From positions 1 through 64,000 of the forward strand of contig NZ_FOVT01000001.1 in assembly GCF_900115245.1 (NCBI RefSeq): 64,000 nucleotides of DNA, written 5' to 3'. Shown piece after piece: positions 8,726 through 16,236 of the stretch. The notes beneath the pieces were generated by a model, which was not told where the DNA came from, searched no databases, and saw nothing but the letters and a program-made list of their open reading frames with translations. Numbering within the stretch: position 1 is the stretch's first letter; every line of letters begins with the position of its first letter. The position numbers were made by a program, and so were the translations under genes. This stretch comes from Mesorhizobium sp. NFR06 (GTDB taxonomy: Bacteria; Pseudomonadota; Alphaproteobacteria; Rhizobiales; Rhizobiaceae).

Positions 8726-9652
8726 ATGAACTGGATCACCAATTACGTCCGCCCGAAGATCAATTCCATGCTCGGCCGGCGCACCGACATGCCGGAAAAC
8801 CTCTGGATCAAGGATCCCGAGACCGGCGAGATGATCTTTCACAAGGATCTTGAATCCAACCAGTTCGTCATCCCGGCTTCCGGCCATCACATGAAGATCT
8901 CGGCCAAGGAGCGGCTGCGCTATTTCTTCGACGACGGCAAATACGAGCAGCTCGAAAACCCCAAGGTCGTCCAGGACCCGCTGAAATTCCGCGACGAGAA
9001 GCGCTACACCGATCGCCTGAAAGAGGCGAAGGCCAAGACCGGCCTGGAGGATGCGATCCTCAATGCCATCGGCACGATCGAGGGCCTGCCGGTCGTGGTC
9101 ACCGTGCAGGACTTCGCCTTCATGGGCGGCTCGCTCGGCATGGCCGCGGGCGATGCCATCGTGCACGCCTTCGAAGTTGCGCTGCAGCGTAAGCGGCCAT
9201 TGATCCTGTTTGCCGCCTCCGGCGGCGCCCGCATGCAGGAAGGGATCCTTTCCCTGATGCAATTGCCGCGCACCACTGTCGGCGTCGACCGGCTGAAGGA
9301 AGCCGGTCTGCCCTATATCGTCGTGCTCACCAACCCGACCACCGGCGGCGTCACCGCCTCCTACGCCATGCTGGGCGACGTCCACATCGCCGAACCGGGC
9401 GCCCTGATCGGCTTTGCCGGCCCGCGCGTCATTGAGCAGACCATCCGCGAAAAGCTGCCGGACGGTTTCCAGCGCGCCGAGTACCTGATGGAGCACGGCA
9501 TGGTCGACATGGTGGTTTCGCGGCTGGAGATGCGCCCGACCATCGCGCGGCTGCTCAAGATGCTGCTCAAGATGCCGGAAGCCGAGAAGCCGGTCGAGCA
9601 GGAGGTTTTCCCGCCGGCGGTGATCAACGCAGAGGCACGGCCGCAAGCCTGA
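8726..9652 (+). CDS. accD: acetyl-CoA carboxylase carboxyltransferase beta subunit
   Basis: A 308-residue subunit that, with AccA, transfers the carboxyl group from biotin-BCCP to acetyl-CoA in fatty acid synthesis. The crotonase-like core is clear: [14 protein letters not shown] (about 130), [12 protein letters not shown] (about 168) and [19 protein letters not shown] (about 228-246). The usual N-terminal zinc ribbon is present in outline, but its four cysteines are not: KCDSCG-type is replaced by KDPETG and VCPKCDHH-type by [11 protein letters not shown] at 8726 follows ACAGGAGCCGAAGCC. It sits between trpA and folC, as often in proteobacteria. Confidence 0.95.
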   Translation: MNWITNYVRPKINSMLGRRTDMPENLWIKDPETGEMIFHKDLESNQFVIPASGHHMKISAKERLRYFFDDGKYEQLENPKVVQDPLKFRDEKRYTDRLKEAKAKTGLEDAILNAIGTIEGLPVVVTVQDFAFMGGSLGMAAGDAIVHAFEVALQRKRPLILFAASGGARMQEGILSLMQLPRTTVGVDRLKEAGLPYIVVLTNPTTGGVTASYAMLGDVHIAEPGALIGFAGPRVIEQTIREKLPDGFQRAEYLMEHGMVDMVVSRLEMRPTIARLLKMLLKMPEAEKPVEQEVFPPAVINAEARPQA

Positions 9653-9776
9653 CACGACATCGGCCTGACGCGACATCGTTCGCCGCGACCCGCGATTTGC
9701 ACCTCGTCTTGCGTGCTGTAGCTTCTGATTTGCGCATGGCCTTTTGAACCCGATTCCCGGATCCAGGGTCCCGCGC

Positions 9777-9891
9777 TAGAGCCGGATGATTTCAGGTCGA
9801 GTCGACCTGAATCTGAATCCGACTCCAAATCAAAGAGATAGAGCATGATGTCGTCCGAAAACCGCTTCACACTTTTCGGCATCATGCTCTA
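9777..9891. repeat. RIME-like mosaic repeat, copy A (accD-folC gap)
   Basis: It has two modules. The first is TAGAGCCGGATGAT followed by CAGGTCGAGTCGACCTG, a perfect palindrome. The second is GAGCATGATGTCGTCCGAAAACC ... CTTTTCGGCATCATGCTC, a long hairpin. The same two modules in the same order occur at 32511-32621, and the second module alone at 39265-39317. This is the structure of the rhizobial intergenic mosaic elements (RIME); the family name is from memory. Confidence 0.75.
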
Positions 9892-9901
9892 GGGTTCCAT
9901 C

Positions 9902-11227
9902 ATGACGACGCTCGCCGCCGACCGCGAAATCGAACATTTGATGATGCTGCATCCGAAGGGCTTCGACCTTTCGCTGGACCGCATCGCGCGCCTGCTCGAA
10001 CGCCTCGGCAATCCGCAAGACCGGCTGCCGCCGGTCATCCACATCGCCGGCACCAACGGCAAAGGCTCCTGCGCCGCCTTCGCGCGCGCGCTGCTGGAGG
10101 CGGTCGGCCACCTCGTCCACGTCCACACCTCGCCGCATCTGGTGAACTGGCACGAGCGCTACCGGCTGGCGGCGGAAGGCGGCGGCAAGCTCGTCGATGA
10201 CGACGTTTTTGCCGAGGCCATAGCGCGCGTGGCGGAGGCCAATAAAGGCCAGAAGATCACCGTCTTCGAGATCCTTACCGCCGTCACCTTCATCCTGTTT
10301 TCGGAGCACCCGGCGGAGGCAGCGATCATCGAGGTAGGCCTCGGCGGCCGCTTCGACGCCACCAACGTTATCGATCGGCCGGCCGTGTCGGTGATCATGC
10401 CGATATCGATGGACCATGAAGCCTATCTCGGCGATCGCGTCGAACTGATCGCCGCGGAGAAGGCCGGCATCATGAAGCGCGGTTGCCCGGTGGTGATCGG
10501 CGCCCAGGAAAGCGAGACAGCGCTTCAGGTGCTCATCGAGACGGCCGAACGGCTGGATTGCCCGACCGTGGTTTATGGCCAGGATTTCCTCGCCTTCGAG
10601 GAAAACGGCCGCATGGTCTATCAGGACGAGGACGGGTTGATGGATCTGCCGTCGCCGCGCCTGCCCGGGCGCCACCAGTTCGCCAATGCCGCGGCGGCGA
10701 TCGCCGCCGTCAAGGCGGCCGGTTTCGAGATCGGCCATCGCGCTGCCGAGCGGGCGATGACCCATGTCGCCTGGCCGGCACGCATGCAGAAGTTGACGCA
10801 GGGCAAGCTGGTGGACCTGGCGCCGAAGGGCGCCGAGATCTGGCTGGACGGCGGCCACAATCCGGGCGCCGGCGTGGTCATTGCCGAGGCACTGGCCGAG
10901 CAGGAGGAAAAGAACCCGAAGCCGCTGATCCTGATCTCCGGCATGATCAACACCAAGGACCAGACAGGCTATTTCAGTGCCTTCAAGGGCCTCGTCCGTC
11001 ATGTCTATACCGTGCCGGTAAGCAACAGCGATGCCGGCGTGCCGAACGACGAGCTTGCATTGCGTGCCGAAGAGGCTGGTCTGTCGGCCGAGCCGGTCAG
11101 CTCCGTCGCCAGCGCGCTGATGCTTTTGCGCGACAGCTGGGACGGGCCGGCGCCGCGCATCCTGATCGGCGGTTCGCTCTATTTCGCCGGCGCCGTGCTC
11201 GCCGAAAACGGCACGCCACCGACCTGA
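9902..11227 (+). CDS. folC: bifunctional folylpolyglutamate synthase / dihydrofolate synthase
   Basis: A 441-residue Mur-ligase-fold enzyme that adds glutamate to dihydropteroate and to reduced folates. The ATP loop is HIAGTNGKGSCAAF (about 47-60), and the folate region HTSPHLVNWHERYRL (about 79-93) and the C-terminal WLDGGHNPGAG (about 318-328) are typical. It directly follows the accD-folC repeat, whose end lies ten bases before the ATG. A 44-bp stretch near its 3' end (11132-11175) has a diverged second copy downstream at 11679-11722. Confidence 0.95.
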   Translation: MTTLAADREIEHLMMLHPKGFDLSLDRIARLLERLGNPQDRLPPVIHIAGTNGKGSCAAFARALLEAVGHLVHVHTSPHLVNWHERYRLAAEGGGKLVDDDVFAEAIARVAEANKGQKITVFEILTAVTFILFSEHPAEAAIIEVGLGGRFDATNVIDRPAVSVIMPISMDHEAYLGDRVELIAAEKAGIMKRGCPVVIGAQESETALQVLIETAERLDCPTVVYGQDFLAFEENGRMVYQDEDGLMDLPSPRLPGRHQFANAAAAIAAVKAAGFEIGHRAAERAMTHVAWPARMQKLTQGKLVDLAPKGAEIWLDGGHNPGAGVVIAEALAEQEEKNPKPLILISGMINTKDQTGYFSAFKGLVRHVYTVPVSNSDAGVPNDELALRAEEAGLSAEPVSSVASALMLLRDSWDGPAPRILIGGSLYFAGAVLAENGTPPT

Positions 11228-11260
11228 AAACCTTTTCGGCGGGGGCCGAAGGAGCCGCTC

Positions 11261-11675
11261 GTGATCAAGGTCAAGCAACTCGCCCATGTCTGCATCTTCG
11301 CGCATGACCTCGAAGCGACGCGCGGCTTCTACCGCGACGTGCTTGGCATGGACACACGGTTCAATTTCCTGCGCGATGATTTTCGGCTTCTACCTCGATT
11401 GCGGCGGCCGCAGCCATGTCGAAGTCTTCGAGAAGAGCGAGGCCAGCTACAGCGAGGCCAACCAGATCAACCACTTCTGCCTGGAGGTGGACGATATCGA
11501 GGCGGCCATCGCTCATATCCGCTCGAAGGGCGTCGCGGTGACGCCGAAGAAGCTCGCCTGCGACGACACTTTCCAGGCCTGGATCAGCGATCCTGATGGC
11601 GTGAAGATCGAGCTGTTCGAATACACGGCCAAAAGCGCCCAATTTGCCGGCGGCGATCGCATCGCCGACTGGTGA
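11261..11675 (+). pseudogene. VOC (glyoxalase-like) family gene with a frameshift
   Basis: The gene starts at a GTG (11261) with AAGGAG eight bases upstream. The first frame gives a normal VOC start (IKVKQLAHVCIFAHDLEATR) up to FNFLRDD near 11383. The family sequence then continues only in the next frame (GFYLDCGGRSHVEVFEKSE to FAGGDRIADW, stop 11673-11675). The join lies at GCGATGATTTTCGG, about 11375-11388. Loss of five bases from a sequence such as GATGGCGAGATTTTC would explain it, but a one-base insertion or a sequencing error is equally possible. A repaired protein would be about 135-140 residues, normal for a single VOC domain; metal ligands would be His8 and Glu residues of the second half. 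Confidence 0.75.
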
Positions 11676-11678
11676 CCG

Positions 11679-11722
11679 GACAGCCGGGACGGCCCGGCGC
11701 TGCGGATCCTAATCGGCGGCTC
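11679..11722 (+). repeat. diverged partial copy of the folC 3' end
   Basis: This 44-bp stretch matches folC 11132-11175 at about 38 of 44 positions and still reads DSRDGPALRILIGGS against DSWDGPAPRILIGGS of FolC. It begins just after the VOC stop codon and ends where a RIME-like repeat starts (TCTAAATCAAGACATAGAGCATGAT). It looks like the scar of a duplication or insertion that placed the VOC gene behind folC. Confidence 0.7.
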
Positions 11723-11775
11723 TAAATCAAGACATAGAGCATGATATCGTCCGAAAACCGGTTCTCGCGACGCGC
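11721..11775. repeat. degenerate RIME-like repeat
   Basis: TCTAAATCAAGACATAGAGCATGAT followed by TCGTCCGAAAACCGG matches the second module of the repeat at 32511-32621, but the right half is altered (GTTCTCGCGACGCGCGAGCC) and lacks the closing ATCATGCTC arm. No gene is visible between here and the cupin stop at 11909. Confidence 0.5.
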
Positions 11776-11908
11776 GAGCCGATGAGCAGGTCCCGTGCTT
11801 TTGCACTGCGGTCCGAGAGCTTCGGCTCAGCCATTTGAAACCTCCGTTGTCACGGATGATAGATGCCGTTCGTCTCTTGCCATTAAGATGGCAGGTGATG
11901 GCTTGCCA

Positions 11909-12190
11909 TCATTTCAACTCGATCTCGATGAAGGCATATTCGCCGTCATTGGCGTTGATGACGTCGTGCTCGACGCCTTCCTTGCGGAAATAGGGCGCGC
12001 CTTGCTTCATCTCGGCGAAGGATTCGCCGTCCTTGGTCATCAGCTTCACCTTGCCGTCCATCAGCGGCACGACGACATAGTCGTGGCCGTGTCGGTGCCA
12101 GCCGGTGTTGGCGCCGGGGGCGAAACGGTATTCGGTGACGATGACGCGCTCATTGTCGACGTGAACTGTGGCCTTGGCTGTTCCGGTCAT
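11909..12190 (-). CDS. small single-domain cupin protein
   Basis: A 93-residue beta-barrel protein. GWHRHGHDYVVVPLMDGKV (about 31-49) has the cupin motif-1 histidines, and GVEHDVINANDGEYAFIEIELK provides motif 2. Such single-domain cupins bind a metal but have no fixed function. I chose the ATG at 12190, preceded on the minus strand by GGGAGAGCCCGA; the longer upstream frame crosses trxA and is not real. It is downstream of trxA and its terminator on the same strand. Confidence 0.8.
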   Translation of the reverse strand: MTGTAKATVHVDNERVIVTEYRFAPGANTGWHRHGHDYVVVPLMDGKVKLMTKDGESFAEMKQGAPYFRKEGVEHDVINANDGEYAFIEIELK

Positions 12191-12270
12191 TCGGGCTCTC
12201 CCTTGTCCTCGACAGCAAAAGAGATGGATGGCCTCGGCGTCAGGGCCAGAGCGTATCCAGCCATGGCGCC

Positions 12271-12301
12271 AAAGAAAAAGCCCGGCGCGATGGCCGGGCT
12301 C
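12271..12301 (-). terminator. intrinsic terminator of trxA
   Basis: On the minus strand AGCCCGGC and GCCGGGCT pair around a CATCGC loop, followed by TTTTTCTTT. Confidence 0.9.
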
Positions 12302-12324
12302 GTTTCTCGAATCTTTGGATTGGC

Positions 12325-12648
12325 TCAGGCGAGGCTGCCGTTGATCCAGTGCGACAGCGCCGTCTTCGGCGCCGCGCCAATCTTCATGTCGGCGACTTCG
12401 CCACCCTTGAAGATCATCAGCGTCGGGATCGAACGCACGCCGTACTGCGCGGCCAACTCGGGGTTCTCGTCGATGTTGAGCTTGGCGACCTTCACTTTCG
12501 CGCCGAGCTCGTTGGCAATCTCTTCGAGAGACGGGCCGATCATCTTGCAGGGACCGCACCACTCCGCCCAGAAATCTACCACAACCGGCTCCTTGGCGTT
12601 GAGCACATCGGCCTGGAAATTGCCCTTGTCGACCTTGACGGTGGCCAT
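12325..12648 (-). CDS. trxA: thioredoxin
   Basis: A 107-residue thioredoxin with the active site WAEWCGPCK (Cys31 and Cys34) and the cis-proline loop [12 protein letters not shown]. It reduces disulfides in cytoplasmic proteins such as ribonucleotide reductase. The frame opens earlier, but the family start MATVKVD at 12648 follows GAAAGGATTTCAGC. It lies 75 bp downstream of addA and ends in a strong terminator, an arrangement (addB-addA-trxA) common in rhizobia. Confidence 0.97.
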   Translation of the reverse strand: MATVKVDKGNFQADVLNAKEPVVVDFWAEWCGPCKMIGPSLEEIANELGAKVKVAKLNIDENPELAAQYGVRSIPTLMIFKGGEVADMKIGAAPKTALSHWINGSLA

Positions 12649-12723
12649 GCTGAAATCCTTTCGAAAACTCGGGGTTGCGCCAAATGTGGTGGTTGTGGTG
12701 GCGATGTTCAAGCAGTTCTTGTG

Positions 12724-15700
12724 TCACGCTCCCGTGAGTCGGGCAAGGGCGTCGTCCATGGCCGGGCCGGGCAGTTCGATTAGCCGCGGTGCCTCGGTGA
12801 ACAGCAGCGCAGCCGTCACCGCGCGGCCCGGATAAAGCGGCTGAAGCAGCGCGCGGTAAAGCGCAAGCTGCAGGATATAGGCTGGCGGCACGTCCGCCAG
12901 GCTCGCCGGCGCCGGCCGGTTGGTCTTGTAGTCGACGATCGACACCTTTTCCGGCGTGACGGCCAGCCGGTCGATCTTGCCGGAGATCGAGCGCAGCTTG
13001 CCTTTCACCTCGAGGTTGCCCATCACGGCGACCTCCGCCCGCGAGAATGACGAGAAGAGCCCGTTGAAGTGGCTGTCGGACAGGATGGAGAGCACGGCTT
13101 CCACCGCCTTGCCGCGTTCGGGTTCCGGCCAATCGGATCCGGCGCGGGCCAGGTAACGCTCAGCCGCGCTCCGCCTTTCCGTCTCTGCAATGCCGGGCAG
13201 CAACTGCAGCAATTTGTGCAGCGCCAGGCCGCGCACCACCGCAAAGCCGGGCTCGGCGGCGGCGTCGAGCACCGGCGAGCGCATGTCGGGGACGGCCTCT
13301 TTCGCTTCATCGATCAGCGCCGAGGCGCCGGAAGGCGAAAGCGGTCGCGGCAGATCCTCATAGGGCGGCAGCGGCCGGAACAGGCTTTCAGGCAGCGGCG
13401 CGAGATGCTCGATCGAACGCTCGGCCTCGCACTCCGCAAGCGCCACGGGCGGCAGTTTTGTCATATGGAAGCGGTGCACGATCGCCTCCGCCATCGCCGG
13501 ATGCCGGCGCTCCGCGCTTTCCGGCGCACCCAGCAGTGCCCGGCTGACGATCGAATGCCAGGTGCCGGTGCTGGGCTGGCGCTTGCCGTGATAGCCGCAG
13601 ACGACCAGCCGGTCCTCGGCGCGCGTCATGCCGACATAAAGCAGCCGCCGGTATTCGTCGTCCGCCAGTTCGCGCGCCCGGGCCGAAGCCGCCCGCGAAA
13701 CGCCGTTGGCGACATCGCTGGCCGAGCGCCACAGATAGCCCTTGCCTCTCCACTGCTTGCCGGAGCTCTCGAACGGCATCAGCCGCGGCAGATGCTGGTC
13801 GCTGAACGGCGCCGAGCCGCCATCGACCAGGAAGACCACCGGCGCCTCCAGGCCCTTGGCGGCGTGCACGGTCATGACCCGCACCTCGTCGCGCGTCTGG
13901 TCCATCTCGCGCTTGATTTCGGGACCGGCGTTTTCCAGCGTCGACAGGAAGGATTCCAGCCCCGGCAGACCGGTCCGTTCCTCGGCCAGGCAAAAACTCA
14001 GGAACTCGTCGAGGATGTCGCCGGCTTCAGGCCCGAGCCGCGCCGTCATCTTGCGGCGCAGCCCGTCGCGCGCCAGTGCCGCGGCGTAGAACTCGAACAC
14101 CGGCTTGAAGGCGACCTCGTTGGCCCAGGCATCGAGGCGGCTAACGACGGCGGCCAGGGCTTCGTCGCTGGCCGCATGCTCTCTCAGCGAGGCTATCAGC
14201 GACCCACCCTTCGGTCTTTCACCAGCCAGCGCCAGCAACGTCTCCTCGGAAACACCGAAGATCGGGCTGCGCAACACCGCGGCCAGGGAAAGATCGTCCT
14301 GAGGTTGGATGAGGAAATGTCCAAGCGCGATCAGGTCCTGCACGGCAATGTGCCCGGGCAGGCTCAGCCTGTCGGCGCCGGCGACCGGGATTTGCCGGTT
14401 CTTCAGGCTTCGCGACAGCGCATGGACGAAACGGTCGCGCTTGCGCACCAGGACCAGGATGTCGCCCGCCGTCAGCCTGCGGCCCTTGCCTTCGATAACC
14501 TCGCCGTTGCGCAGCCAGTTCTGGATGGTCGTGGCCACATGCTCGGCCACCCGCACGGCCGGCGCGCTGGCATGGTTGACCGGCAGGGTCCAGTCGTCTG
14601 GTTCCTCGACCATCTCGGCGCCGATCGAAGGCCATACCTCGACATAGCCCGGAGCATCGTTGCGGATCGCCTTGTGACTCAAGGGATCGGGGTCATGGCT
14701 GATGTCGCGCCTGACGCCCGGATCGGCGAAGACGCGGTCGACCGCGGCAAGCACGTCGTCGCTCGAACGGAACGACCAGGTTAGCTTCAAATTGGCGAAG
14801 GCAGCTTCCGCGTCGCGCACGCGTCCGGCAAACAAAAGCCGGCTTTCGGCAAAGGAATCCGGCGCGGCTCCTTGAAAGGAATAGATCGACTGTTTCTCGT
14901 CGCCGACGGCAAAGACCGTTCGCTTGACCGCCTCGCGCTGGCCGAGCCCGGCAAAGAACTCCTCGGTCAGCTTCTTCACCACCTCCCATTGGGCGGGGCT
15001 GGTGTCCTGCGCCTCGTCGAGCAGGATATGGTCGATGCCCTGGTCGAGTTTGTACTGCACCCACGGGCCGGCATCCGGCCGCGACAAAAGGCTGACGGTG
15101 CGGGTGATGAGATCGTTGAAGTCGAGGAAACCCCGCCCGCGCTTCAGTCGCTCATAGCGCGCGATCAGCCAGCCGGCGACGGTGAGTGCCGCGGCTGTCC
15201 CTTCGAGCATGCGGAACAGCGCCAGCTGGTCGGATACGTCGAGGATTGCCTTGGCGGCTGCCAGATAGCGGTCCGGCAAATCGGGCAACCGGTCGACCAG
15301 CGCCTTCTTGAATATTTTGGGCGGCTCGTAGGGATTGCCGTCGGCCTTGAGAAAGGCCTTTGCCAAGAGCCGCAGCCGGCGGATCGGGTCGGCTTCGGCG
15401 AATGCACCCCTTGCATAGGGGATGACGTTGTTCAGCACCTGCCGCGCCTCGGTTGCTTCGGCGGCATGCGCGAATTCCGCGAACTGGCCGGGTGCAAAGC
15501 CGGGCAGCGGCCAGATGGAAGCCGCGATCTCTTCAGCCGCCTGTCCGGGCCTGAAACCGAATTCAGCGAACAGCGGCCGGAAGTCACGGTCCTTGCCGAG
15601 CTTGGCGACGAAAACGCGCAGTTCGTCCCGTTTGCCGACGATTTCGGATAGCAGCGAGTCGAGCCCGAACTCGCCGCCGCGCTCCAGCACTGTGGCAAAG

Positions 15701-16236
15701 GCTTCCGCCAGCCCTTCCACATCGGCGCCAGCACCCGAGATCATGTCGCGGCGGGCATCGGCGAACAGCGAGGCCTCCATCTGCGGATCGAGCATCTCGA
15801 AATGCGCCGGGATGTTGGCTTCGAGCGGGAACTGGTGCAGCACCGATTCGCAGAAGGCATGGATGGTCTGGATCTTCAGCCCGCCCGGCGTCTCCAGCGC
15901 CTCGGCGAACAATCGGCGCGCGCGCCGCATGGTGTCCTTGTCGGCACCGCGGCCATCGAGCGCCGCGATCCGTGTCGCGAGTTCGGCATCGGACAGGGCG
16001 GTCCATTCCGACAGGGTGGAAAAAACCCGGTTCGACATGTTTGCGGCGGCGGCGCGGGTATAGGTCAGGCACAGGATCTTCGAGGGGTCGGTGCCGTTGA
16101 GCAGAAGCCGGATGACGCGTTGTGCCAGCACATGCGTCTTGCCCGAGCCGGCATTGGCCGAGACCCAGGCGGAGTTTTGCGGGTCGGAGGCGCGCGCCTG
16201 GCTGGCGGCGGTCTCGGAGGGGATCGGATATCTCAT
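12724..16236 (-). CDS. addA: double-strand break repair helicase-nuclease AddA
   Basis: A 1170-residue UvrD-type superfamily 1 helicase with a C-terminal RecB-like nuclease. Walker A is ANAGSGKTH (about 28-36); LLDEAQDTSPAQW is the motif II region (about 400); VMTVHAAKGLEAPVVFLVDGG is motif V (about 770-790); the nuclease core is VSIVDYKTNRP (about 1100). With AddB it resects DNA ends and loads RecA. The start ATG at 16236 overlaps the addB stop by four bases; the frame extends far upstream, antisense to nothing conserved, and was trimmed to the family start. Confidence 0.96.
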   Translation of the reverse strand: MRYPIPSETAASQARASDPQNSAWVSANAGSGKTHVLAQRVIRLLLNGTDPSKILCLTYTRAAAANMSNRVFSTLSEWTALSDAELATRIAALDGRGADKDTMRRARRLFAEALETPGGLKIQTIHAFCESVLHQFPLEANIPAHFEMLDPQMEASLFADARRDMISGAGADVEGLAEAFATVLERGGEFGLDSLLSEIVGKRDELRVFVAKLGKDRDFRPLFAEFGFRPGQAAEEIAASIWPLPGFAPGQFAEFAHAAEATEARQVLNNVIPYARGAFAEADPIRRLRLLAKAFLKADGNPYEPPKIFKKALVDRLPDLPDRYLAAAKAILDVSDQLALFRMLEGTAAALTVAGWLIARYERLKRGRGFLDFNDLITRTVSLLSRPDAGPWVQYKLDQGIDHILLDEAQDTSPAQWEVVKKLTEEFFAGLGQREAVKRTVFAVGDEKQSIYSFQGAAPDSFAESRLLFAGRVRDAEAAFANLKLTWSFRSSDDVLAAVDRVFADPGVRRDISHDPDPLSHKAIRNDAPGYVEVWPSIGAEMVEEPDDWTLPVNHASAPAVRVAEHVATTIQNWLRNGEVIEGKGRRLTAGDILVLVRKRDRFVHALSRSLKNRQIPVAGADRLSLPGHIAVQDLIALGHFLIQPQDDLSLAAVLRSPIFGVSEETLLALAGERPKGGSLIASLREHAASDEALAAVVSRLDAWANEVAFKPVFEFYAAALARDGLRRKMTARLGPEAGDILDEFLSFCLAEERTGLPGLESFLSTLENAGPEIKREMDQTRDEVRVMTVHAAKGLEAPVVFLVDGGSAPFSDQHLPRLMPFESSGKQWRGKGYLWRSASDVANGVSRAASARARELADDEYRRLLYVGMTRAEDRLVVCGYHGKRQPSTGTWHSIVSRALLGAPESAERRHPAMAEAIVHRFHMTKLPPVALAECEAERSIEHLAPLPESLFRPLPPYEDLPRPLSPSGASALIDEAKEAVPDMRSPVLDAAAEPGFAVVRGLALHKLLQLLPGIAETERRSAAERYLARAGSDWPEPERGKAVEAVLSILSDSHFNGLFSSFSRAEVAVMGNLEVKGKLRSISGKIDRLAVTPEKVSIVDYKTNRPAPASLADVPPAYILQLALYRALLQPLYPGRAVTAALLFTEAPRLIELPGPAMDDALARLTGA

